NCBI GenBank assembly: GCA_000697335.1
Contig: JNEM01009310.1
Coordinates: 1 to 37,550, forward strand
Length of the DNA stretch: 37,550 bases
From: Conidiobolus incongruus B7586
Taxonomy: Eukaryota > Entomophthoromycota > Entomophthoromycetes > Entomophthorales > Conidiobolaceae
Direction of reading: 5' to 3'
A program made the position numbers and the translations under genes. Under the pieces are notes generated by a model, which was given only the letters and a program-made list of their open reading frames with translations, did not search any database and was not told the origin of the DNA. This document shows, piece after piece, positions 1-10,073 of the stretch; position 1 is the first letter of the stretch; each line of letters opens with the position of its first letter.

Positions 1-1083
1 AGAGTATATATATATATATATTAAAAATATATAATTTCCTATTAACTTTGTATATATTTATTTATTTCAAACTAATAATATGTTTGAAAAATCAGAAATT
101 AAAAAATTTCCCATTTTTTCAAATTTAAGGTAATATTATTTAATAATATTTTTTTTAATTAATAATCTTAAAATAATTTAAATACCTATTATTCAATAAA
201 ATATTTTTAAAATATATAAAGCTAAAGTTGTAAAAAGCTTTTTAATAAAAAATTACTAAAAAAGCTACCATATCTAATATATTTTTTAGATTATAGTTGA
301 TATAATTATAATTAATTTAGATAATTAAAAAACTAGCTTGAAAGAAAAAAATTTTGTAAGAAAATTTAATTAGTATATAAAATATCAAATTTTAGTCTTT
401 TATAAAACATTATTTCTTTAAATATTAGAAATCTGTTAAAAATATTACAATAAGTTATTAGAAATAAAAAAACTATGAAATTTATATTATATATTTATTT
501 TTATATAAGATATATTAAAATACTTATTTATTTTTAATTGCAAAAAATTCTTATAATTTAAATTATAAATAATAATATAATCTTAATAAAAATACAATAA
601 GATTGGATGATTAATCATATAATTGATATATTATTATCTTGATAAATTATATTAAATTTTTTAGATTTTCTATAGAGTTTTCATATTGTTCTTTATTTAT
701 TAAAATATTTTCAAAATTATACAGAAATTGAATTTTCATTTATTAAGATTAATTGCAAAATTTTTAGTATTAGGATTTCTGATCAAATCTATAGATATCT
801 TTTTGAAAAAATTAGTGTATTAAGTACCAAATATTTTAAATTAAACTAAAATTTAATTCAATTTTATTGTTAATTTTTTCAATATCTTACAATATAATAT
901 TGAATTGATTGATACTTGGAGTTTATATATCTGTAAATCAATCAAATTCTTGAAAAAATTATATTTGATTTAATAAGTTTCAAATTATATATTTATTATA
1001 AATATAAATCTATAACTAAATTTGTAATCATCACTATTGAAGTGTATTAATATAAACAGGTAATATATATTATATATAGGATA
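1..1083. other. AT-rich gene-free stretch
   Basis: No reading frame, RNA gene or GC-enriched island was recognised. The left edge carries a short (TA)8 run (5-20). The right part is expected to hold the 3' untranslated region of the small minus-strand gene that ends at 1084. Confidence 0.6.
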
Positions 1084-1260
1084 TTAAAACCAAGGTAATT
1101 TAAACCTAAACTTCTTAGATTTGGACATATGAGTCGAAGCTACTGAAGACTCCAAACTAGTACGAGCGCCTTCTTTTAACGTGAAGAACAATTCCCTCTG
1201 TTTAGGATCAATTTTAAAATTTTCGTAGCATGCCAACTGTTGGAGACTGATGGAAGCCAT
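1084..1260 (-). CDS. Small hypothetical protein, 58 aa
   Basis: This is an intronless frame of 58 codons plus TAA, starting MASISLQQLACYENFKIDPK and ending in a basic tail, KKFRFKLPWF. It has no signal peptide or membrane segment, and I do not recognise the family. Its support is indirect. Base composition is clearly less AT-rich than both flanks. On the minus strand a TATAAATA box lies about 50 nt before the ATG. The frame is complete between start and stop. It diverges from the DUF3712 gene at 2163 across a 0.9 kb shared promoter region. It could also be the last exon of a longer gene, but no splice acceptor is needed because the ATG is well placed. It is short enough to be missed by gene finders that apply a length cut-off. 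Product unknown. Confidence 0.55.
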   Translation of the reverse strand: MASISLQQLACYENFKIDPKQRELFFTLKEGARTSLESSVASTHMSKSKKFRFKLPWF

Positions 1261-1311
1261 TTGTATTATTTATTTTAAAATACAACAAGGGAATAATTAG
1301 AGTTTATTTGG

Positions 1312-1319
1312 TATTTATA
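1312..1319 (-). promoter_or_regulatory. TATA box of the 58-aa gene
   Basis: The minus strand reads TATAAATA inside the near-palindrome GGTATAAATACC, about 50 nt upstream of the ATG at 1260. The G/C flanks make it stand out from random AT-rich DNA. Confidence 0.45.
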
Positions 1320-1479
1320 CCTACTAATTTTTTATTAAAGTAAAAGATATTTAAATGATATTGCTTTTATTACAAATTTTCCAAAGTTTTGGTGAAAGAA
1401 TAAAGATCGGATTTTATGTTTGATAATGGCGATTTGACAATTTAATTATTAATCTTATTGGATAAAATGAAAAATTAAC

Positions 1480-1493
1480 CCAATTTAAATTGG
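1480..1493. promoter_or_regulatory. Palindrome of two opposed CCAAT boxes
   Basis: CCAATTTAAATTGG is a perfect 14-bp palindrome that puts a CCAAT box on each strand between two divergent genes. Another ATTGG lies 19 bp to the left. CCAAT is the binding core of the fungal HAP/CBC complex. A role here is inferred from position. Confidence 0.35.
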
Positions 1494-2102
1494 AAATATC
1501 TATTTACATCAATTCGATTATTAATAATGCTAATATATTTATTTTGAAATCCAATAAATATAAAGAAATATATAATGGATACTTCTATTATCTATAATAA
1601 AGTTTAGAATTTATACTATTAATTTTTTTATTAAGTAATTTTATGACATAAGATATAAAAATTAACATTTTGTAGTATCTAAAACATAATTGAATTGATA
1701 TTCAATCATAAAAGGCTCAAAAATCAATTCAAATTATTTATTTAATTATTTAATGATTAATTTTGGTTTAGAAATATAGCCCAATTTCAATTGAACATCT
1801 GGATTTTTACTAAATAGTAACTATATTGAAATTTTAAATTAATGGAAAATTTCCTATATTCAAAATTCAACATTATATATAATTTGAGAAATTTTTTTAT
1901 TAATAAATAAAATGTAATAAATTTTCAATATATTGATATATTGATTTAAATTCTAGACATAATTCAATCCAAAACCCAAAAAATTAAATGGCAAGTTATT
2001 GCATCATTTACAAATCACATTACTCGATAATTAAATAAACTGTTGATTGATGGATGATTTGATAATGAGTCAAATTTGATTTCATTCACATAATTAAATT
2101 AG

Positions 2103-2110
2103 TATAAATA
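2103..2110 (+). promoter_or_regulatory. Possible TATA box of the DUF3712 gene
   Basis: TATAAATA lies 53 nt before the ATG at 2163. In DNA this AT-rich the match alone is weak; spacing is the main support. Confidence 0.3.
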
Positions 2111-2162
2111 AATTAATTTTCTGCTTTTAAAATTAGATATTATTTGAAATTTAACTAATATT

Positions 2163-4799
2163 ATGAAATATAAAATTACTAAAGAAAATGAAAATCATTA
2201 TAATGTTAACGAAACTACTAACCTACTAAACACACATAAGCATCAACATAATAAATATCAAACTCTTAGTACTTCGGAGGAAGATATCGATATCAATTTA
2301 GAAATTTGTCAGTTTGAAGAGTCTTTAAATACCGATTTAGAAGAACGTAGTAACCTCCTCAATAACTTTAACAAACGCAACAATAATAACAACGGCCAAC
2401 TACCAAATAATAATGCAACAACAATTCCAATTTCCACACACAATTCCCTCTCAAAGTTTTGGCATATCAATTCCAAAATAATTCTAATTGTATTAACTCT
2501 AATACTAGTGAGTTATTATCTAACAACCTTCATTATATTTTATATTGTTCAATATTTTATCAATACTTCCCATATCACTTTGGACAAATTTTCTGTATTG
2601 GATATGACGGATAAAACATTAGCGGTGGATGGAAGAGTGACTATTGATACTTTAATTAATAGCGATAGTGCGCCTAGGTGGTCGGATTGGTTAAGTGATA
2701 GAGAATTGACAGCTATTTTAAATCGGGTAGAAATTCATTACGATGGAGATGTTATTGGTACAACTCAAGATGTACCTATAAAATTTTTTCCTTTTGACAA
2801 ATTGAACAAATCCACAAATATAAAATCCAATATTTATATAGTTCAAAATCGAGAATTTGATACTTTTATAAAGAATTTATTAAAAGAAAAAGAAGTGGAA
2901 ATTTTGTTAAAAGCTAAATTATCTTCAAGATTGTTGCCTTCGTTACCGAAGTATTTGTCACCTTCTGTTGAAAATGTGGATGTAGTACAGAGCTTGAAAT
3001 TGAGAGGATTGTACGGATTGAGGGGGATGACTCGAGTGTTGGATTACAATTTAATTGATAACACAAACCACACTATCGACATGAATGGTATGATTCAAAT
3101 AATGCCGCAAAATTTTTTGGAAATGAAATTAGATGGATTGTTTCAAGCAATTGTCAAATATAATGAAACTGTGTTGGGTTCTGTCAAGTTTAAGGATTTT
3201 GGTTTAAATGGTGAGAAGAATCAATTACATTTTGATGGAGTTTTAAAATGTAGTAATTATGATCACCATATGACAGAAAATGAATCAAATTTCGATGAAG
3301 GGTGCTCCAAAACCCAAATAGAATCCATATCATCAATGATTACAAAATTTATGAGTAACCAAACTCCAACTGTGACTACACATATTGTCCAATTCCCACC
3401 ACAACTGCCTCAATGGCTAATTAAACCACTCGGCAATGTCGAAATTGAATTACCACTACCATCGTTCGATCAACCTCTGATTAATTCCATGACTCCCATG
3501 TATTCTAAATTCTCCTTATCTAATGCAAATATTAACCCAAATGTTTGGCAGTTCGCTTTGGATACTACCATTACTTCTAATATTACTGTACCTTTCGGTT
3601 TTAATGTCAAACCTTTGAGAATTCGTCCGAGCGTAGATATTTTCGACCAGTACGGGTTTCCAGTAGGACGTGCTGAAGCTAATTGGACGCAAGTTGTAGG
3701 AAAGCAAAGTGATAGTAATCCTAATTCTATGACCGTTAACTGCACATTGGAAAAATCGCCCATTCGTGTGCTCCCATATATGAAATTTCCATTTGAACTT
3801 TTAGTCCAGCGCGTGTTAATTGAACCTAACATTACACTGAGTGCAAAAGGATCAGCAGACATTGAAGCCATTACAAATTTGTCTAAATATCCAATTCAAA
3901 TTAAGAGTTTACCAATCGAGCAATACGTAGCCCTAAACGGCGTGAATCAGTTCAAAGATTTGAATTTAAATGTGACAGATGTCCAAATCCTAGGAACTGA
4001 CCAGAATCATGTAGCATTTTCGTCAGTGCTCCACCTCACAAACATAGCTCACGATGGCAAGATGATTGGTGCCAAATTCCCGAATGAAATTTTTCAATTC
4101 GACATCAGATACAAAAATAGGTACATTGGTCATTTGAATATCACAGATTTGGACATTCCCTCAAAGCCTGGTGATATGACCCAAATGCAAATTGGGGGTC
4201 AAATCATTATCCCTGCTAATAGCTCATTGGGCGAAGATTTCTTCACAGATTTGATATCGGGCAATATGGTTGCACTCGACGCTGAGGGTAACAACAATAC
4301 GACCAAATTGCCCTACCTTCACCGAGGATTGAAGTCATTCCGGCTGAAGAATTTCCCATTTCCAGCATTCCAACCGAATTTGGTGCAATATGTTCATACC
4401 AATTGGCGAGTAACTTTAGGCCAGGTGGACGTGTCATTGTCCAATCCATTCGCTGTGCCCGTGACAGTACTCGACATCGACGCCAACTGCACCTACTTGG
4501 ATTCAGAATTGAAGCGAGTTCCGTTGGCTACGCTCGCTTACCATCCTCCAAACCCTCCTATTGAAATTCCGCCAGGTAGCAATTCATCTCACTGGTTGCC
4601 TGTACCCTGGTACCACTTATCTTTTGCTAATCCCCTACTCGTTGCGCAGTTGCCCAAGTTTGTGGATGTGGAAGGACGGATTAGAATTCTTTTGGAAGGA
4701 GGTTTTACTTCATGGTTGAGGTACAGACAAAAGGAAGTGAGAGGATATTGGTTTACTAATCCCGAAGCCAACAGTTTGGAATTTGAAAAAATAGTTTAA
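2163..4799 (+). CDS. DUF3712 (Tag1-like) single-pass membrane protein
   Basis: The protein has 878 residues and no introns. An acidic, Asn/Thr-rich cytosolic N terminus (about 1-104, with low-complexity Asn runs near 70-84) precedes one strong hydrophobic segment at about 105-131. A long lumenal or extracellular part follows, with many N-x-S/T glycosylation sequons (for example near residues 134, 511, 527 and 559). The lumenal part shows the repeated beta-rich pattern of fungal DUF3712 proteins, some of which resemble yeast vacuolar Tag1, a factor reported to act in ending autophagy. Family assignment is by recall of this architecture: one N-terminal membrane span with a large glycosylated domain. 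The exact role here is inferred. The length exceeds yeast Tag1 but fits larger relatives in filamentous fungi. The 3' end converges on the JmjC gene. Long antisense frames inside it are shadows. Confidence 0.75.
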   Translation: MKYKITKENENHYNVNETTNLLNTHKHQHNKYQTLSTSEEDIDINLEICQFEESLNTDLEERSNLLNNFNKRNNNNNGQLPNNNATTIPISTHNSLSKFWHINSKIILIVLTLILVSYYLTTFIIFYIVQYFINTSHITLDKFSVLDMTDKTLAVDGRVTIDTLINSDSAPRWSDWLSDRELTAILNRVEIHYDGDVIGTTQDVPIKFFPFDKLNKSTNIKSNIYIVQNREFDTFIKNLLKEKEVEILLKAKLSSRLLPSLPKYLSPSVENVDVVQSLKLRGLYGLRGMTRVLDYNLIDNTNHTIDMNGMIQIMPQNFLEMKLDGLFQAIVKYNETVLGSVKFKDFGLNGEKNQLHFDGVLKCSNYDHHMTENESNFDEGCSKTQIESISSMITKFMSNQTPTVTTHIVQFPPQLPQWLIKPLGNVEIELPLPSFDQPLINSMTPMYSKFSLSNANINPNVWQFALDTTITSNITVPFGFNVKPLRIRPSVDIFDQYGFPVGRAEANWTQVVGKQSDSNPNSMTVNCTLEKSPIRVLPYMKFPFELLVQRVLIEPNITLSAKGSADIEAITNLSKYPIQIKSLPIEQYVALNGVNQFKDLNLNVTDVQILGTDQNHVAFSSVLHLTNIAHDGKMIGAKFPNEIFQFDIRYKNRYIGHLNITDLDIPSKPGDMTQMQIGGQIIIPANSSLGEDFFTDLISGNMVALDAEGNNNTTKLPYLHRGLKSFRLKNFPFPAFQPNLVQYVHTNWRVTLGQVDVSLSNPFAVPVTVLDIDANCTYLDSELKRVPLATLAYHPPNPPIEIPPGSNSSHWLPVPWYHLSFANPLLVAQLPKFVDVEGRIRILLEGGFTSWLRYRQKEVRGYWFTNPEANSLEFEKIV

Positions 4800-4872
4800 T
4801 TTATTATATTTTGATTTTTATTGAATAAAAAAAATAATTTATTAAACATTAAGTTTATGAATTGAAATTGAA
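4800..4872. terminator. Compact convergent 3' ends with two poly(A) signals
   Basis: Only 73 bp separate the stop codons of two convergent genes. AATAAA occurs on the plus strand at 4824-4829 and on the minus strand at 4838-4843, each 25-35 nt past its own stop. The two mRNAs probably overlap at their 3' ends. Confidence 0.5.
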
Positions 4873-6303
4873 CTAAAAATTAAATCCAAAACTAAAACTT
4901 CCACCTTGGTGAGCTTCCTCAGTTAAATTTTCCCAACTCGATTTTTCATTTTCCTTCTTTTTATTCTCTCTCATTCTTTTAACTAACTCGGGATTCCTAG
5001 GCTCATAAACTTTAGAAAACTGGTCAAACAAAGATTCTCCGAGTTTACAACCTGATACTTGGTCGGCTTTATCCCTCAAAAATTTCAATACATTTTCGAT
5101 ATTTTGTGAACTGACATAATTTTGAGTGAGTGCGATACAATCTTCCAGATTCACTACGAGATGCCACCAGCCGTTAGGGACAAAAATGATTTCGCCTTCG
5201 TTGCACACTCCCTCTATGGGTCTGGGTTTATAGTGCTTACAATGTTTGTAAAAATTAATAAACCATTCCATAATACTGACTGGAGATGTGACTTCAGACT
5301 CGTCATGGTTTGTGAACACTCCAGGAGGAGGCACATCGGGAGGGAATAAAATCCACAATTTTTTACCTTTAATAACAGCGTTCCAAGCACTCGTCGAATT
5401 GGGATCCTTGTGGAACGTTGACCCACTTCTTTTTGGACCGATAATGATCCATCTGTAGTCTGGGCGATCTTTGCCAAGTAGAGAGAATAAATCTTCACTA
5501 AAATATTCAGGAACTTGGAAATCTTCTAACATTGATGGACAGTTCTCACCGAATTTTTTGTCGAAAAGATAGATGGGACTTTCATCCACGTTATTATTAG
5601 CGTAATCGTAATAATCATTTAATTTGATATCAATGGCTTCGGCCCTAAATGTCACATTGCCAAAGTTTTCACGGAGGTAAGATTCGTTCCACTTACCGTA
5701 AGCTCCCCACTTCGTCACAATGTCGGTAATAATCACAGGTTTGTTAGGTTTTTCGTACTCTTCAATAAATTCTTCAAGGGTTAAATTCGATCTGCGCGGG
5801 ATATTGTCCCTACCGACAAAGTTTTCGAGTGGTGTAATAGTACACAACCATGGTTGGAATAATAAATCACTATAGAAATTTTTTAATTCAAACTTAGTCT
5901 CAAACAATTCATTCTCATTGAATTTAGGATTTGACATTTTAAAATATGTTAATTTCCAATTCTTAAAATATTGAAAATTTCCATTAAATTTTTGGATAAC
6001 TAAAGACTTCCAAAGCTCGTTAGTGTTACAAAAAGTGTAAAAGACTTTGGATGTTTGCATTAATGTCACTAAATCGCTAGGAGAGAAATTTTGTAGGAAA
6101 TCGAGTATAAAGTTGTCGTCGAATTGGGCGAATTTACCTAAACCTTTTTCCCTAACGTTGGGTTGGAAATCGGATTGGAATTTGTCAATGTAAATGTTTC
6201 CCAAGGGTTTGATGCCCATTGGATGAGGCGGTAATGATTTTTTTATGTCTTTGGCATCTTGGTGTTCTGCTGAGTTTTGGAGTTGAGATTCTATTTCTGT
6301 CAT
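4873..6303 (-). CDS. F-box / JmjC protein, JMJD6-like 2-oxoglutarate dioxygenase
   Basis: The protein has 476 residues and no introns. An F-box-like segment (about 62-122, FILDFLQNFSPSDLVTLMQT) precedes a JmjC domain (about 165-410) closely similar to JMJD6, a Fe(II)/2-oxoglutarate dioxygenase known as a lysyl hydroxylase of splicing factors (arginine demethylation is disputed). Iron ligands are visible as HKD (His298, Asp300) and His381 in GWWHLVV. Lys315, Thr393 and Asn395 sit where JMJD6 holds 2-oxoglutarate. LTLEEFIEEYEKPNKP and YRWIIIGPKRSGS are also JMJD6-type. All active-site residues look intact. The C terminus is charged and lacks the poly-Ser tract of animal JMJD6. The F-box suggests a link to SCF ubiquitin ligases (inference). 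The gene overlaps or nearly overlaps the 3' end of the DUF3712 gene. Confidence 0.88.
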   Translation of the reverse strand: MTEIESQLQNSAEHQDAKDIKKSLPPHPMGIKPLGNIYIDKFQSDFQPNVREKGLGKFAQFDDNFILDFLQNFSPSDLVTLMQTSKVFYTFCNTNELWKSLVIQKFNGNFQYFKNWKLTYFKMSNPKFNENELFETKFELKNFYSDLLFQPWLCTITPLENFVGRDNIPRRSNLTLEEFIEEYEKPNKPVIITDIVTKWGAYGKWNESYLRENFGNVTFRAEAIDIKLNDYYDYANNNVDESPIYLFDKKFGENCPSMLEDFQVPEYFSEDLFSLLGKDRPDYRWIIIGPKRSGSTFHKDPNSTSAWNAVIKGKKLWILFPPDVPPPGVFTNHDESEVTSPVSIMEWFINFYKHCKHYKPRPIEGVCNEGEIIFVPNGWWHLVVNLEDCIALTQNYVSSQNIENVLKFLRDKADQVSGCKLGESLFDQFSKVYEPRNPELVKRMRENKKKENEKSSWENLTEEAHQGGSFSFGFNF

Positions 6304-6593
6304 TATAAATTTAATAAAATAACATAATTATAAAAAGATTAAAATTAAGGTATCTAATTTAAATACTAATTATTTTTGATTAAAAAATTGTGGGAAAGTA
6401 AAATATCAATTTATTAAATCTTTTATAATTTTTTAATTATAATGAATACAAATCAAAATGAAAAAAAATATATAGTAAAATTTATAGTAAAAATTTCAAT
6501 TATTATATTGAATAAAGAAAATTTTGAAAATAAATACTAAATTATATGATAAATTGAAAAAAGTTAAACAATATCAATTTTCTAAAAGGTTGA

Positions 6594-6684
6594 TGCTCAG
6601 TGCTATTACGAAGAATCGAACCGCGGGTTAAGAGAAGATAACGCTTAACACTTTGATCATTCTACAAAGGCTTGATCATCGAAA
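6594..6684 (-). other. tRNA-like relic with B-box motif
   Basis: In an AT-rich desert the minus strand holds a GC-richer patch with GGTTCGATTC, close to the Pol III B-box and T-loop consensus. Upstream of it are a TAGAATGATCAAAG segment that only poorly resembles an A box and a GTTAA/TTAAC pair around the would-be anticodon arm. The outer sequences GATGATC and GAGCATC can pair with one mismatch, but no standard cloverleaf folds: the T stem is imperfect and the acceptor arms are at the wrong distance. A degenerate tRNA or tRNA-derived sequence fits best. Confidence 0.3.
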
Positions 6685-7619
6685 ATTAAGACATTTAATT
6701 ATATATATATAATATTGACTTTGGCTTTCTTTAATTAAAAACAAATCAACTTTCTAATAATAAGTATTTTTCCAAATTATGTCTACCAATATTTTCATAG
6801 CATTTTCAATTTAAATCTGACTAATTAATACTTAACTATCAAATGGGATCTTTTAATTAGTCCTTATTAAAACCAATTTGACTATAATTTATATAATTCT
6901 AAAATATATCAATAATCTTTTAAAAAAATTAAAAATTTTGGGACTAATTTTTGAAGGCTTCCATCATTATTTTTTTATTTGATTTGAATTAGGTAATAGG
7001 AAAATATTAAATTTATATTAAAATTAGTTATAATATTGAAAATCTAAATATCTAACATTAATAAATCGTTTAGTTGACATTTAATAAATTCCTAACACTT
7101 ATTAACTTGAATTGAAGTTTTTTGTTTAGATCCTCATCAAGTATTATTGATTAACGTCAATTTTATTAGCTTATTGAATTTTTGAAAGGACATTGGAGAA
7201 TAGATGGTATTCAAAATGATGCCATATTATTTTAAAGGTTATTTTATATAATAGAATATTCTATCATTTTATTAATAATTTTGATATTGTATGAATATAT
7301 TTATTAATACTTAAATAGTGAATATACCTTAATTTGATAAATTGATTAGTCAATTAATAAAATTTATATTATATTATATCAATTTCGTCTAAACTCATAA
7401 ATACTAATATATAATTATTAAATTACAATTATAATGAGCAAAATAACAAATATTCATAATATATTAATAATTATAAAATAAATAAGATAATGTAAAGATG
7501 ATTTTTAATAATATAATTTTGGAATTGGTTCTAAAGCTTGAATCAAATTGGAAAATATATTTTAGGAAAAATATTGATTTTATGATGTTGAAAATTTAAT
7601 ACCAGTTGATCATTGTTGG

Positions 7620-8740
7620 TCTATATGAGTGGTTGATGCTTTGTATTGAAGTATTGATAGAACTTAAACTCCGACATACGCTCTTTAGGGACTATTATTG
7701 GGTAATATTGTGAAATCAATGACGTTAAAATCAGCTGACTTGATATGAGAAATATAATCTCCCATATAATATTACTGTAAAAATAATTGCAATCAATCAC
7801 CATATTCATCCAATACATCCTCCTTCATTAATTCTTCAAAATCCAAAAATTCCTATCTTTTTCAATTTTGTAACAAGTTTGACACTAATATATAAACTAT
7901 TCCAATAGAAATTTAATAACATTAAAATAGATTGCTTATTTTAAAATATCATATTTATGTATTCTTCAAAAAAAGATCTAGAGCTATCGCATGAATTTCA
8001 AATATCAAGGAAAGAAAGAAAAGATTAAGATAAATGATTCAATAGACTACTTAAATTTGAAAAATAATCTCCAGCTATTTATGATCTTAGCTTAGAATCC
8101 TATAAAAGCAATCTGTATAATGAATTATATTCCTTATAAAAATCAAACCTAATACTATTCTAATCAACTCGACTATAAAATTTCACAAGATCCAAATCAC
8201 CCATTAGAACAAAAAATCATTTCAATTCCCGATAATGTCCCAATAATATAACTATATAACCAAAAATAGGATTGTTATCACAATCATTCAAGCTACGAAT
8301 AATCATTAAAAAGCTTTAATACAAATTGATTACAATGTACACATGTGACAACATTTTTCAATATGACAATTACTAAAATTGGTCATGTACTTTTATAGCT
8401 TAAGATTAAGGATGATGATTTCATTGTTATTATCTAGTCAATATCTAAGTTATTTAGTGATGAAAAAAAATTTAAAAACGAAGTTTTAAAGGATTAATTT
8501 TATCAGTGATAAAAAAGAATTAAATTTAGTGCTTAATTTTTTTTGGTTTTAGTTCATTTCTAAAATGAATTATATAGTGAAAAAAACAATTGGTATTGTG
8601 ACAATGAGTTTGAGATAATGATTTCATTAGTTAACATATAAATATTTTTTTAATTTTACTAAATTTGAAGAATTATCTCTTGATGATTAATATGAATTAC
8701 TAAAAGATCAGTATAAAAATCTTTTAAACCAATAATATTA
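7620..8740. pseudogene. Decayed coding-like runs, family unknown
   Basis: Several short open runs have amino-acid content unlike random AT-rich DNA. On the minus strand around 7620-7860 there are acidic runs such as DFEELMKEDVLDEYGD and YYMGDYISHIKSADFNVIDF. On the plus strand SPAIYDLSLESYKSNLYNEL (from 8068) and DPNHPLEQKIISIPDNVP (about 8189-8242) lie in different frames, and FTKFEELSLDD follows near 8655. Stops and frame changes are many, so nothing functional is claimed. These may be remains of one or two old genes or repeats. I could not name a family. Confidence 0.25.
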
Positions 8741-9836
8741 TATTATATTCATAAGAAAGATATTAATAATGTATAGATTTAATATAAAATATATTGGTGT
8801 TATTATAATAGATAGTATTGATTATTGATTTTACCATTACAAAAAGGCATCTGTATTTATAATGTAATGTGGCTTATAACTTCATTTAGTATTAATGAAT
8901 AATTTTGAAAAATGATTAAAAAACCTCCTAAAATAATAAGAGAATAGATGTAAACAAATCAAGTGTATTAAAATCATAGTGGGTTTATTGATATATTATA
9001 AACATTAACAAATCTATCAAGCAACAATCATGTATTGAAATCAACTTTATTATAATTTTTAGTTAAATAGAAACCAATGTTAAATTTAACAAATTCAAGT
9101 AATTTAATTCCAAATAAGTTATAGTCAGGGTTTACTTTTAATGACAATAATAATATTGATTTTTTAGGTTAATGCGAAATGGGTAAAATCTTTATTTTAC
9201 TACTGTTTAATTGCTAAACAAGTACAGCAAATTTATTAAATTTAAAATACTTAACGATTGATTATTTTATTAAAAAACTGTAAAATTATTTTTAATATTA
9301 GTATTAAATTTAAACGAATATAATTTTATTATTAAATCATAATCATAATATTTATTGAAAAAAAAAACTTATTTAGAAAGATAATAAAGTACCACAATTA
9401 TCCTCCGAATGCAAGTTGTTTTCTTCTAAATTAATATTTTCACAATACAGTTTTTTTTATAAATTAAAGAACTAGATTTAATGTGTGACAATTACTAGCT
9501 AACCATAACTATGATTAATGCGTAATAACCTTGAAAATCATCAAGATCCTTTTATAAACATAAAACATAATGAACCCTTGTGATTAGTTTATTGGAGAGT
9601 TTGATATTAATTTGTTGAGTTGATCATGCATAATATCGTTTTATGGATGTATAATAAAATAATAATTTTTAAATTCTTTAATAAATTAGAATTAATTTTA
9701 ATATTAAATTAATTTAAAAAAACGAATATCTTGTACTGTATAACTAGTTTTATATCTGTTACTTAAGATTAACTATTAGAATATGTGAATGAACAGGGTA
9801 ACAAGCAATCTCTGATTCAATTAAATATTGTCCTTT

Positions 9837-9962
9837 GATTGGCGTGATTGGATAGAGTGGTTATAACAAATTAATTGAATTAATAGTGTTGGAGATAATA
9901 TTTAATTTGATTGGCTATACCATTAATTAAAATCAGTGATTTCTTCTTTCTGTATGATTGGC
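9837..9962 (-). promoter_or_regulatory. Cluster of four CCAAT boxes, all reversed
   Basis: ATTGG (CCAAT on the minus strand) occurs at 9838-9842, 9847-9851, 9910-9914 and 9957-9961. Three of the four read GATTGGC, i.e. GCCAATC, the fuller CCAAT-box consensus. All share one orientation and lie about 100-230 bp upstream of the TATA box at 10066, a typical distance for fungal CBC/HAP sites. They most likely serve the Whi3-like gene. Confidence 0.45.
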
Positions 9963-10065
9963 TAGATTTCAGTTCCATTATGAATTTATCAATATCATTC
10001 GATTAAAGTAAAGTGATGAGGAATTTTTAGGATAAAATTAATCGTGGCTCATATGAGACAATAGG

Positions 10066-10073
10066 TATAAATA
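10066..10073 (+). promoter_or_regulatory. TATA box of the Whi3-like gene
   Basis: GGTATAAATAC is followed at once by a switch to pyrimidine-rich, ATG-free sequence, as expected where transcription starts about 30 nt downstream. Confidence 0.55.

Larger units (their letters stand above)
1261..2162. promoter_or_regulatory. Divergent promoter region, small gene / DUF3712 gene
   Basis: Both flanking genes point outward, so this AT-rich 0.9 kb should hold both promoters. A TATA-like box sits about 50 nt from each start codon (1312-1319 on the minus strand, 2103-2110 on the plus strand). A CCAAT palindrome lies at 1480-1493 with a further ATTGG at 1457-1461. No coding frame was seen. Confidence 0.5.
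6304..9836. other. 3.5 kb AT-rich stretch with relics
   Basis: No intact gene was found. The first few hundred bases should hold the JmjC promoter. It contains a GC-enriched tRNA-like patch (6594-6684, minus strand) and scattered protein-like runs in several frames between about 7620 and 8740, listed separately. The rest is plain AT-rich DNA. Isolated frames of about 65 codons here do not look like independent genes. Confidence 0.5.

Noticed and set aside
3470-3871. 133-codon minus-strand frame inside the DUF3712 gene
   Set aside because: It is antisense to a well-supported coding region, has no promoter or family likeness, and follows the sense codon pattern.
5122-5498. 75- and 94-codon frames overlapping the JmjC gene
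   Set aside because: They are shadows of the JmjC coding frame, whose catalytic motifs are intact.
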